64,000 nucleotides of DNA, taken from Lentimicrobiaceae bacterium (GTDB lineage: Bacteria; Bacteroidota; Bacteroidia; Bacteroidales; F082). Below the pieces are notes generated by a model. It was given only the letters and a program-made list of their open reading frames with translations, was not told the DNA's origin and ran no database searches. Both the position numbers and the translations under genes were made by a program. The stretch is from positions 1 to 64,000 of the forward strand of contig SUWT01000005.1 in NCBI GenBank assembly GCA_015061335.1, read 5' to 3'. This document shows, one piece after another, positions 54,792-62,777 of the stretch. Every line of letters starts with the position of its first letter. Within the stretch, counting starts at the first letter, position 1.

Positions 54792-55942
54792 TAATGGTGG
54801 ACCTCCTTCGCTGCCATTCCAAAATAAATTGCCGACAGCAGAGTAAACACGTATGCTTGAATATATGCTACCAAAAGCTCGAGACAATCAGCGAATATCG
54901 ACAATATCAGCGACAGCACCGACATTCCCGCACCTGCCCAAGCGCTCATCTCTCCAACAATAAAAATCATACTCACAAAACCAAGTAACACTATATGACC
55001 TGCCGTAATATTTGCAAACAGACGAATTGCCAAAACAACAGGTTTGATAAAACATCCCACCACCTCTATTATTGGCATCAATGGCAGAGGAAACTTCAAC
55101 CACCAAGGCACACCAGGAGTGTTAAAGATATCTTCATAATAATGCTTCTTTCCCGTCAGGTTTGTAATGAAGAAGGTAAACAAAGCTAAAACTGCCGTCA
55201 CCGCTATATTACCTGTAATATTAGCTCCAAATGGGAAAAATGGTATCAAGCCCAAAATATTATTAAAAAATATAAAGAAGAATACCGTTATGAGATAAGG
55301 CAGATATTTATCATAATCTTTTCCAATATTAGGTTTTGCAATATCATCGCGAACATAGAGGATCAGAGGTTCTATAAGAGCCTGCAGACCCTTTGGAGCT
55401 TTCTCGCCCCTCTGACGATATCCCTTTGCCACAAGTAGAAATACTACAATGAGAAGAGTACATGAAATTAACAAGCCGCACACCGTCTTTGTAATTGAGA
55501 TATCAAATGGTCGAATCTGAGTACCATCGCTCATTACTCTTACCACTTTCCCTTCATATTTTCCTTCATCAGGGATCTCAAATACCACCTCATCACCGTT
55601 TCTATCTTGTGTATAATACTGATTTTCATGATGAAAATGTTTAGACGAGAATATATAAAACTCACCCTCACTATAAACTATTATAGGAAGATAAACACCT
55701 ATATGTTTTCCTTTCCATGTACAAATGTGCCAATCGTAAGAATCCAAAATATGGTCGAAGATAAGTTCTCCTGCGTTTAAACCTTCTTCTTCAATTTCAA
55801 TTTCAATTTCATCTATTTCATCCGATTGCTGAGCAGGCTCCGCAAAAGAAGAGACTCCCATCAAAATAATAAAACAAACTAATAATGCGTATCTTAAGAG
55901 ATAATTTGACAAATAATTTGTTATATATTTTACTTTATTCAT
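54791..55942 (-). CDS. atpB: ATP synthase a subunit with long exported N-terminus
   Basis: Membrane stator of Fo. 383 residues. The first 37 look like a cleavable signal peptide (SSFAEPA), followed by an acidic stretch and about 100 extra periplasmic residues (LIFDHILDSYDWHICTWKGKHIGVYLP...), a Bacteroidota trait. The conserved core follows with PLILYVRDDIAKPNIG, KPVVLAIRLFANITAGHIVL holding the essential Arg, and LQAYVFTLLSAIYF-like IQAYVFTLLSAIYFG. First gene of atpBEFHAG. The AT-rich region upstream shows no unambiguous promoter box. Confidence 0.97.
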   Translation of the reverse strand: MNKVKYITNYLSNYLLRYALLVCFIILMGVSSFAEPAQQSDEIDEIEIEIEEEGLNAGELIFDHILDSYDWHICTWKGKHIGVYLPIIVYSEGEFYIFSSKHFHHENQYYTQDRNGDEVVFEIPDEGKYEGKVVRVMSDGTQIRPFDISITKTVCGLLISCTLLIVVFLLVAKGYRQRGEKAPKGLQALIEPLILYVRDDIAKPNIGKDYDKYLPYLITVFFFIFFNNILGLIPFFPFGANITGNIAVTAVLALFTFFITNLTGKKHYYEDIFNTPGVPWWLKFPLPLMPIIEVVGCFIKPVVLAIRLFANITAGHIVLLGFVSMIFIVGEMSAWAGAGMSVLSLILSIFADCLELLVAYIQAYVFTLLSAIYFGMAAKEVHH

Positions 55943-56037
55943 ATCAAATAAATACCTATTTATTAATAATTTGCAATTTTACAAAAAAAAATAAATGTCA
56001 AAACAAATATTAATGTTTTTTTTGAAATAAAGTTTAT

Positions 56038-56045
56038 TATTTTTG
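56038..56045 (+). promoter_or_regulatory. -7 box touching the RNase H start codon
   Basis: TATTTTTG, with only four bases before ATG 56050, so transcription would begin at about the start codon. Confidence 0.55.
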
Positions 56046-56049
56046 CGAT

Positions 56050-56661
56050 ATGGCAAAAAATAAATATTACGTGGTTTGGAATGGCAGGCAGATAGGTGTC
56101 TTCAGCGATTGGGAGTCATGTAAGATGCAGATTGAGAACTTTAAAGGAGCTCGATACAAATCTTTTCCTAATAGAGAAACAGCAGAAGCAGCTTTTAAAG
56201 CCGGTCATGATGTTGGCAGTCAGATGTCGTCACTCAGAAATATGTCGGTAGAGCAGCCTATAGGTCAGAGCATAGCTGTTGATGCCGCCTGTTCCGGAAA
56301 TCCTGGCAAGATGGAATATCAAGGAGTCTTTGTCGAGACCAAGACTCATCTTTTCAAGAGCCCTGTTTTCGAAGGAGGCACTAACAATATAGGTGAATTT
56401 CTTGCCATAGTACATTGTCTTTCATGGCAATACAAAAACAAGCTTTCTTATCCTATCTACAGTGATTCCGTCAATGCCATCAAATGGGTCAGTGATGGAT
56501 GTTGTAGAACTAAAATCATTGAGAATGATAAGAATGCGTATCTTTTCAGTGTGATAAGAAGAGCTGAGAATTGGCTTCGTAATAATAGTTTCAGGGTGCC
56601 AATATACAAGTGGAAGACTGACATATGGGGTGAGATACCAGCTGATTTTGGCAGAAAATAA
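56050..56661 (+). CDS. Viroplasmin-domain ribonuclease H
   Basis: Removes RNA from RNA-DNA hybrids. 203 residues: an N-terminal viroplasmin (hybrid-binding) domain (4-50, KYYVVWNGRQIGVFSDWESCKMQI...FPNRETAEAAF) and an RNase HI domain (about 72-203). The catalytic acids are visible: Asp78 in AVDAACSGNPG, Glu116 in NNIGEFLAIVH, Asp139 in YSDSVNAI and Asp199 near the end (ADFGRK). The N-terminal domain begins at the first residues, so no later start is possible even though the promoter lies right against the ATG; the mRNA is probably leaderless. Confidence 0.94.
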   Translation: MAKNKYYVVWNGRQIGVFSDWESCKMQIENFKGARYKSFPNRETAEAAFKAGHDVGSQMSSLRNMSVEQPIGQSIAVDAACSGNPGKMEYQGVFVETKTHLFKSPVFEGGTNNIGEFLAIVHCLSWQYKNKLSYPIYSDSVNAIKWVSDGCCRTKIIENDKNAYLFSVIRRAENWLRNNSFRVPIYKWKTDIWGEIPADFGRK

Positions 56662-56682
56662 TTTTTATTAAAATATAAAAAC

Positions 56683-57441
56683 ATGATTAAGTTTGAAACC
56701 TTTTATATTCAATGTCCAAGATGTCATTCATGGATGGAAGGTCATATCTTAAAATCATCAATGATAAACCAATCGATTTTATATTCTGACGGAAAGATTT
56801 TAAACGATGGATATATCACTGAGTCTCAAAAAGTCATGATATGTCCTGCATGTAGTCATTGGTCGTGGATTGAGGAATATAATGAGCCTGTTATCAGTTG
56901 GAAGAAACCTTCTGGTTTTTACTACACATGGAACAGTTGGCGTTTTTATGGAGTACATTTTGGAAGCAATGAAGGTCGTATGGCTCTGGTTAATCATTAC
57001 AGAGATTTCTTAGAGAAATCAGATACAGATGTTGATAAAGAGATATATTTTCGTCGTTTGATGTGGTGGGCATACAATGATCTGATACGAGATCTTTATC
57101 AGACAGACATTCATCATATTATTTCGAAGGAGATGAGTTTCAATGTCTGGAAAAAGAATCGTGCGAAACTGTTAAACGGGTACAAGCTTTTCCGTGAACA
57201 TCGGGAGGATTATTTAGAGAATCTTAGGATTCTTGTCAAGTTACTTGAGAACAGATATACCGATGATGATGAGGAATTCGAGGCGACAGCACTCGATATC
57301 ATTGAGATATACAGGCAGTTAGGTAATTTTGACAAAGCTGAGGAATTAATAAACAAAACCACACGGCGCACGTACTTCATCGCCAGTATTGAGAAAAGGA
57401 TTAGTGCCAAAGACGATTTAGTTTTTTTAGTGACAGGATGA
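56683..57441 (+). CDS. Unknown protein with zinc-ribbon N-terminus
   Basis: 252 residues; not recognised. The N-terminal 60 residues contain two CxxC pairs, Cys11/Cys14 (QCPRCHSW) and Cys54/Cys57 (ICPACSHW), a likely zinc ribbon. The middle is rich in Trp, Tyr and Arg (WSWIEEYNEPVISWKKP, YYTWNSWRFYGVHFG, RRLMWWAYNDLIRDLY). The last 90 residues are helical and TPR-like (YLENLRILVKLLENRY, ALDIIEIYRQLGNFDKAEELINK). No signal or membrane segment. It follows the RNase H gene by 21 bases, so is probably co-transcribed; a nucleic-acid link is possible but only inferred. Convergent with tcdA. Confidence 0.8.
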   Translation: MIKFETFYIQCPRCHSWMEGHILKSSMINQSILYSDGKILNDGYITESQKVMICPACSHWSWIEEYNEPVISWKKPSGFYYTWNSWRFYGVHFGSNEGRMALVNHYRDFLEKSDTDVDKEIYFRRLMWWAYNDLIRDLYQTDIHHIISKEMSFNVWKKNRAKLLNGYKLFREHREDYLENLRILVKLLENRYTDDDEEFEATALDIIEIYRQLGNFDKAEELINKTTRRTYFIASIEKRISAKDDLVFLVTG

Positions 57442-57444
57442 TAT

Positions 57445-58158
57445 TTAAGAGTTTAGTATCTTATTAATAACATGTGAAGCGCAGAAGCATCCAAAGATAG
57501 CAGGCATATATGATATAGTACCTACTGTCGCTATTTTATTCTCTGTTTGTTCTTCTATTGAGACTGCACTATCAGCAACTTTCTCTGGAGAAAACACCAC
57601 CGTTATTCCTTCACGCACACCCAAACGATGTAATCTTTTTCTGATATAAAAAGCAAGGCGACAGTTATAAGATTTCGATATATCAGCGATTTGTATCATC
57701 TCAGGATTAAATTTACCTCCCGCACCCATACAACTGACGATATTATGTTTATTTTGCACAGCATAATATAGAAGAAACACTTTAGGAGCCAGTGTATCAA
57801 TAGCATCGACAATAAAATCAAAGGGTTGTTCCATAAGATCTATTATCGACTGATCCTTAAGATATTGGTTTAGAGCCACAACCTCAACATCAGGATTGAT
57901 ATCTCTGATACGTTCAGCCATCACCTCCACTTTTGGACGATTTAAAGTGCTATCCAAGGCTAAAAGCTGTCTGTTTTTATTCGTGATATTGACAGTATCG
58001 CTATCCACAATTGTCATTTTACCAATTCCGGCACGTGCCAATTGTTCGGCGGCATACGCTCCCACCCCACCTAATCCTACAACCAATACATGACTAGACG
58101 CCAACTTCTTGACGCCTTCGTCTCCAACCAATAATTGTGTCCTTGAATACCAATTCAT
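57445..58158 (-). CDS. tcdA: tRNA threonylcarbamoyladenosine dehydratase
   Basis: E1-like enzyme that cyclises the t6A modification at position 37 of tRNAs. 237 residues: ATP-binding GLGGVGAYAAEQLARAGIGKMTIVDSD (about 29-55), NRQLLA, DAIDTLAPKVFLL, and the SCMGAGGKFNPEMIQIADI region. It is shorter than the E. coli enzyme. It overlaps tatD by 4 bases in the operon gpmA / phosphatase / tatD / tcdA. Confidence 0.92.
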   Translation of the reverse strand: MNWYSRTQLLVGDEGVKKLASSHVLVVGLGGVGAYAAEQLARAGIGKMTIVDSDTVNITNKNRQLLALDSTLNRPKVEVMAERIRDINPDVEVVALNQYLKDQSIIDLMEQPFDFIVDAIDTLAPKVFLLYYAVQNKHNIVSCMGAGGKFNPEMIQIADISKSYNCRLAFYIRKRLHRLGVREGITVVFSPEKVADSAVSIEEQTENKIATVGTISYMPAIFGCFCASHVINKILNS

Positions 58159-58826
58159 ATTTGTCCGAAAATTTTTACAAAATTACTAAAAATATCTTCC
58201 CTTAAAACATCTATTGTCATTCCCGACAAAAGGGCTGCCCGTTCATAAACAGAAAGTATGCTTTTATTACTGTCATCCGTTTCTAGGAAAAGTCTATCCT
58301 TTGGAATACGACTAAGAAGTTCCACCGCCCGTTTTTCATTGTTAAACAAAACATTAGAAAGAGAGAAATAAATATCATAAGGTAAAAGCTGTTCTAGTGT
58401 CTGAACATTAGACTGAAATGCATGAATAATCCATGGCATCTTTGCCTTGGTTTGTTTTCTTATGGAGATAATCTCAGGGAAAGATCTCACCACATGCAAA
58501 ATCATTGGTTTACAATATTTTTCAGAGATTTCTATATGTTTTAACAACAAATCTTTCTGTAATGAAAATGTTTCATGATAAAGTCTGTCAAGACCAGTCT
58601 CACCTATAGCTATTACATTATCTTTAATTGCGTTATTCTCAAGAAAAGCAATATAACTATTATTATCAAAATAATTTTTCACCGACCAAGGATGTATTGC
58701 CACTGAGCATAAACGCAAAGCATCAATACCGATACCATCTTCGATATTGATGCTTTTTACTTCTATAATTTCATCATTATCAGTAATTTGACTAGAATGA
58801 GTATGTATATTAACGAATTTATTCAT
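58155..58826 (-). CDS. TatD-family metal-dependent hydrolase
   Basis: Amidohydrolase-fold protein of 223 residues, shorter than the usual 255-265. Metal-site motifs: HTHSSQI at 8-14, AIGETGLDRLY (Glu near 97), LHVVRSFPE, WIIHAFQSN and LETDDSNKS. Relatives act as DNases or in tRNA/peptidoglycan fragments. The first motif is HTHS where most members have DxHxH(L), a minor deviation. Start overlaps the phosphatase stop by 1 base. Confidence 0.85.
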   Translation of the reverse strand: MNKFVNIHTHSSQITDNDEIIEVKSINIEDGIGIDALRLCSVAIHPWSVKNYFDNNSYIAFLENNAIKDNVIAIGETGLDRLYHETFSLQKDLLLKHIEISEKYCKPMILHVVRSFPEIISIRKQTKAKMPWIIHAFQSNVQTLEQLLPYDIYFSLSNVLFNNEKRAVELLSRIPKDRLFLETDDSNKSILSVYERAALLSGMTIDVLREDIFSNFVKIFGQI

Positions 58827-59533
58827 TACTCATAAGAGTCAACATTATGTTGAATTATGATTTCATTGGTGTCGATATTATAAGCGAGCAGATTGCCGAA
58901 ACCGTCTCTATTTTTATAGTAGATACCATTGTCAAGGGAGAGGAAGTCATAAGCTTCCGACTGAGAAAAGAGATGTATCATTGACAGTTCTACTGGGACA
59001 TGACCGTGGATAATTTTTTTTCCTGCGACTTTATTTTTATCTACCTTAAAATCTCTCACCCACATCATGCTAGAGAAATCCTCGAAAGGGTTGTTAATGT
59101 GAAAGTTTAATCCGGCATGTACAAGTATGCATTTATCTAATTCCATATAGAATTTAGTGTCATTCATCCAATCGATATAGCGTTTGCTAATGTCGCGCGG
59201 TCTTTTCACGCCGAAGCTATCCAATGTCGCTGCGGCACCGTTTTTTCTCCATTCTTTCTCTATATTGCTTTTAAACAACATCCTGTCCTGATCAGCATGC
59301 CAAGCCTTGACGCAATAATCCTCATGATTACCTCTAAGACAGTGAATATCATAATCTTGGTCTTGCAGACTCATGATGTAATCTATCACGCCTTTACTAT
59401 TAGGACCTCGGTCGATATAATCACCTAAGAAATAGAGAGTATCCTCTTTGGTAAGAGAGATACGATTCTCTATCAATGATTTAAGCGTATTCAGATAACC
59501 ATGAATATCTGGTATCACCCAACGGTTTCTCAT
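58826..59533 (-). CDS. PP2A/PP1-like serine/threonine phosphatase
   Basis: Calcineurin-like metallophosphoesterase of 235 residues. The metal motifs are intact: PDIHG (Asp9, His11), LGDYIDRGPNSKGVID, and LRGNHEDY, with LVHAGLNFH and KIIHGHVPVE further on. Relatives remove phosphate from proteins or nucleotides (PrpA/ApaH-like). The frame is open ten codons further upstream, but that would overlap gpmA by 26 bases; ATG 59533, four bases after the gpmA stop, gives the family start. Confidence 0.88.
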   Translation of the reverse strand: MRNRWVIPDIHGYLNTLKSLIENRISLTKEDTLYFLGDYIDRGPNSKGVIDYIMSLQDQDYDIHCLRGNHEDYCVKAWHADQDRMLFKSNIEKEWRKNGAAATLDSFGVKRPRDISKRYIDWMNDTKFYMELDKCILVHAGLNFHINNPFEDFSSMMWVRDFKVDKNKVAGKKIIHGHVPVELSMIHLFSQSEAYDFLSLDNGIYYKNRDGFGNLLAYNIDTNEIIIQHNVDSYE

Positions 59534-59537
59534 CGCT

Positions 59538-60290
59538 TTATTTAGCTTTACCCTGATTAGCAACGCTTTCCATCTTACGTCTGATTTCTTCTTGATCGCC
59601 TAGGAAGAAATGATTCTGAAGATTCATTTCATCATCAAATTCGAAGACGTAAGGCACTGCAGTAGGTATATTAAACTTAATGATTTCGTCGTTTGTCATT
59701 TGACGTAATTCTTTCACAATACCTCTGAGGCTGTTACCGTGAGCTACTACCATAATCTGGTCGTGATTCTCAAAAGCTTTGAGTATCACATTATTATAAT
59801 AAGGCATAAGACGTTCGATAGTATCTTTGAGTGATTCTGTCAAAGGAATCTGCTCGTCTGTAAGCTCAGCGTAACGTTCATCCATTCTTGGGCTCTTAGG
59901 GTCATTCATCTCCAATGCAGGAGGTTGAACATCGAAAGAACGTCGCCAGATAAGAACCTGATCATCGCCATATTTTGCTGCGGTATCAGCCTTGTTAAGA
60001 CCTTGTATAGCACCGTAGCTCTTTTCATTTAATCTCCAGCTTTTTTCAACAGGAAGCCAGTCCATATCCATAGCATCAAGAACATTATTTAATGTTTTCA
60101 CAGCTCTTTTAAGATACGAAGTGAAGCACAACTCCGGTTTATAATTCTCTTTTTTCAGAAGTTTACCTGCTTCGTATGCTTCCTCAAGACCTTTAGGACT
60201 TAAATCCACATCTGTCCATCCCGTAAAAAGGTTCAATTTATTCCATTCACTCTCACCGTGACGTATTAAAATCAGTTTTTTCATTTTCAA
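59538..60290 (-). CDS. gpmA: 2,3-bisphosphoglycerate-dependent phosphoglycerate mutase
   Basis: Interconverts 3- and 2-phosphoglycerate in glycolysis. 250 residues: LIRHGESEWNKLNLFTGWTDVDL with the phospho-histidine near the N-terminus, SYGAIQGLNKADTAAKYGDDQVLIWRRS, and the second histidine in VVAHGNSLRGIVK. A second ATG six bases downstream (60284) is equally plausible. First gene of the operon leading to tcdA, from the promoter at 60325-60332. Confidence 0.97.
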   Translation of the reverse strand: MKMKKLILIRHGESEWNKLNLFTGWTDVDLSPKGLEEAYEAGKLLKKENYKPELCFTSYLKRAVKTLNNVLDAMDMDWLPVEKSWRLNEKSYGAIQGLNKADTAAKYGDDQVLIWRRSFDVQPPALEMNDPKSPRMDERYAELTDEQIPLTESLKDTIERLMPYYNNVILKAFENHDQIMVVAHGNSLRGIVKELRQMTNDEIIKFNIPTAVPYVFEFDDEMNLQNHFFLGDQEEIRRKMESVANQGKAK

Positions 60291-60324
60291 TTATTTTGAA
60301 TGTTATTATCTTCTTTTCAACATG

Positions 60325-60332
60325 CAAAGATA
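60325..60332 (-). promoter_or_regulatory. TAnnTTTG -7 box of gpmA
   Basis: TATCTTTG on the minus strand, 34 bases before the gpmA start codon. Confidence 0.65.
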
Positions 60333-60370
60333 ATAAAAAGACGACAGACATCTTACAATGCTCATGAGTT

Positions 60371-60405
60371 TTTGTTTAGTTTTATAAAATAAATTTGTAT
60401 TTTTG
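60371..60405 (+). promoter_or_regulatory. Promoter touching the polysaccharide deacetylase start codon
   Basis: TTTG at 60371-60374 and TATTTTTG at 60398-60405, spacing 23 bases. Only five bases separate the -7 box from ATG 60411. Confidence 0.6.
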
Positions 60406-60410
60406 TTCCC

Positions 60411-61022
60411 ATGATAAGACTTTATACGACACCATTTTTTATAAGAATGTTATATCCCTCATTGGTATGGAAGATGCCTGATGATGGAAAGAAAATTTAT
60501 TTGACATTCGACGATGGTCCTCATCCTATCATCACAGTAAAAGTCTTGGAATTGTTAAAAAAATATAATGCAAAAGCGACATTTTTCTGTGTAGGCAATA
60601 ACGTCAAAGCCAACAAAGAAGTCGTTAAAAAGATAAGAGAAGATGGACATTCTATTGGCAATCACACATTTAATCATGAGAAAGGCTGGATAACAAATAC
60701 AGATGATTATATAAAATCAGTAGAAGAAACCAGAACATTAGTCAATTCGGTTTTGTTGAGACCTCCACATGGAAGGATAAGATTTTCACAGTTAAGAAAA
60801 TTAAAGAAACATTATAAAATCATAGCATGGACGGTAATTTCATACGATTGGGACAAGAATCTGACTGCAGATGATTGTTACAGGATTGTGATAAATAAAG
60901 CCGGAAATGGAAGCATTGTGGTCTTTCATGATAGTGAGAAAGCTGAGAAGAACATGCTTCCCGCATTGGAAAAAGTACTTGAATATTACACAAATAAGGG
61001 CTATAGCTTCGAAAGATTATAA
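60411..61022 (+). CDS. Polysaccharide deacetylase family protein
   Basis: Carbohydrate esterase 4 (NodB) domain of 203 residues. Motifs: LTFDDGPHP (catalytic base and metal Asp), SIGNHTFNHE (metal His), RPPHGRI (motif 3) and FHDSEKA (motif 5). Such enzymes remove N-acetyl groups from cell-wall or capsular sugars. There is no clear cleavable signal peptide, only a mildly hydrophobic start, which resembles the small deacetylases found in Bacteroidota. The placement of the promoter suggests a leaderless mRNA; the conserved domain starts at about residue 27, so a later start (for example Met11) is not excluded. Confidence 0.88.
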   Translation: MIRLYTTPFFIRMLYPSLVWKMPDDGKKIYLTFDDGPHPIITVKVLELLKKYNAKATFFCVGNNVKANKEVVKKIREDGHSIGNHTFNHEKGWITNTDDYIKSVEETRTLVNSVLLRPPHGRIRFSQLRKLKKHYKIIAWTVISYDWDKNLTADDCYRIVINKAGNGSIVVFHDSEKAEKNMLPALEKVLEYYTNKGYSFERL

Positions 61023-61028
61023 TTTTTG

Positions 61029-61036
61029 TATCTTTG
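61029..61036 (+). promoter_or_regulatory. TAnnTTTG -7 box of the Ig-like lipoprotein gene
   Basis: TATCTTTG, 19 bases before ATG 61056; an in-frame TTG at 61026 lies at the edge of this box and is not used. Confidence 0.65.
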
Positions 61037-61055
61037 CAATTCAATTAGATCACTT

Positions 61056-62777
61056 ATGATTAAAACACTAAAACATATATTCTATTACGTTGTTGTCGCG
61101 ATGACATTAAACAGCTGTGCCAATGTCGTCTCACCTACAGGAGGACCTAAAGACAACATACCTCCTATCGTTTTATCAGAAAACCCTGTAAATCAATCGT
61201 GTAATTTCTCAAATAATATCATCCATATTAATTTTGACGAATATGTAACTTTAGATAATCCTAACAATAAGATCTTAATATCACCTCCACTTAATGAGAA
61301 ACCAGAATACAAACTAAGTTCTAAGACATTGTCTATCAAGTTTAAGGAAGATTTGGAAGCTGGGACGACCTATTCCATCAATTTTGGAGAAGCCATCAAA
61401 GACCTTCATGAAGGGAATATTTTCAAGGATTATGTATATGTTTTTTCAACGGGAGACATCATAGACACTTTAACGCTTGAGGGACAGGTACTTAAAGGAG
61501 ACAACCAAGCCGCTGTGGAAGATATTTTCGTGATGCTTTATAAAGACAGCAACGACAGCATTCCAATTGACTCGCTTCCCTTTATTGTAAAACCCAATTA
61601 TGTCTCAAAAACAAACAAAAAAGGACAGTTTAAATTCTCTGGATTAAAAGAAGACAAATATTTGATCTTTGCATTGAAAGACAACAACTCCAACCTGATT
61701 TACGACTTGCCCAATGAAGAAATCGCTTTCATCGACAGTCTGATAGCACCCGATATTACAAGAAAGATAACAATCAGTGACTCAACATCTTACGATTCAA
61801 CAGAAGTTGTAACAGAAACACATAAAAATTTATATACACTATATTCTTTCATCAAGGAAGATTCTGTTCAGAGATTGTTGAAGAAGGAAATCGTTGAAGA
61901 AGGATTATTGCGTTTTGCTTTCAGTTATCCTGCTCAAGATGTAAAAATTGAGATTCTGGAGCCATTAGCTGACAGTTTCAACATCTTCAAAACGCATTCC
62001 AGCAATTACGACACGATCTTATGGTATTTCACGCCAAATAAAGACAGCTTATATCTTAGCATAAACTACGACACGCTTGTCAACGATACCAGCATGATGA
62101 GTTTAAAGATTCGTAAGACTGACAGAAGGAGGAAGCAGTCGGATGTAGCCAAGCGTCTTAATATCAGCACTAATATTGTTGGAGGCAAGCTGAAGCCAGA
62201 GCAAGAATTAATTTTAAGTTTCAAGGAGCCCATTACAGATTTAAGAATGCGTGACACCACTTGGTTTATTACATCTAAGGACACTATTCTTGAAGAAATA
62301 GAATTTGTTAAAATTGACTCTTTTGGATTGAGATACAAGTTGAACAAAAGTTTCAATCCCGAGGAGTCGTACAAGCTCATCATTCCAGATTCGGTTTTTT
62401 ATAGCTTTAAAGGTACCACCAACGACACAACGGAATTTTCGTTCAGCATTCCTGAGCTATCGTCATACGGTAATATTTTTGTGAGTGTTGAGTTTCCTGA
62501 TGATGTTCCGCAGCTGGTCATAGAGCTTCTGGATGAAAATGATAAGGTTCAGGAGAGACAAATAATTAGGGAGAGTACCAAAATCGCATTTAAGTATCTC
62601 TCCCCAAAAAAGTATAAGCTAAGAGCCCTTTTGGACAAGGACAGCAATGCTCGTTGGTCGCCAGGAGATTTTGGCAAGAAGCAACTTCCAGAATCAATTA
62701 TATATCATAAGGATATTTTTGATGTTAAAGCCAATTGGGACATTGATTTAGAAGAAATCTGGAAGCCATCGCTATAG
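61056..62777 (+). CDS. Ig-like domain lipoprotein
   Basis: 573-residue exported lipoprotein. Signal peptide with the lipobox LNSC (about Cys20), then ANVVSPTGGPKDNIPPIV, the typical start of a conserved Bacteroidota family with an N-terminal bacterial Ig-like (Big_5) domain (about 35-125: ENPVNQSCNF...VYVFSTGD). The rest is beta-rich, with a carboxypeptidase-regulatory-like segment (about 130-210, GQFKFSGLKEDKYLIFALKDNNSNLIYD). Function unknown; probably outer-membrane attached and facing the periplasm or surface. Overlaps the 3' end of the convergent WG-repeat gene by 6 bases. Confidence 0.85.
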   Translation: MIKTLKHIFYYVVVAMTLNSCANVVSPTGGPKDNIPPIVLSENPVNQSCNFSNNIIHINFDEYVTLDNPNNKILISPPLNEKPEYKLSSKTLSIKFKEDLEAGTTYSINFGEAIKDLHEGNIFKDYVYVFSTGDIIDTLTLEGQVLKGDNQAAVEDIFVMLYKDSNDSIPIDSLPFIVKPNYVSKTNKKGQFKFSGLKEDKYLIFALKDNNSNLIYDLPNEEIAFIDSLIAPDITRKITISDSTSYDSTEVVTETHKNLYTLYSFIKEDSVQRLLKKEIVEEGLLRFAFSYPAQDVKIEILEPLADSFNIFKTHSSNYDTILWYFTPNKDSLYLSINYDTLVNDTSMMSLKIRKTDRRRKQSDVAKRLNISTNIVGGKLKPEQELILSFKEPITDLRMRDTTWFITSKDTILEEIEFVKIDSFGLRYKLNKSFNPEESYKLIIPDSVFYSFKGTTNDTTEFSFSIPELSSYGNIFVSVEFPDDVPQLVIELLDENDKVQERQIIRESTKIAFKYLSPKKYKLRALLDKDSNARWSPGDFGKKQLPESIIYHKDIFDVKANWDIDLEEIWKPSL

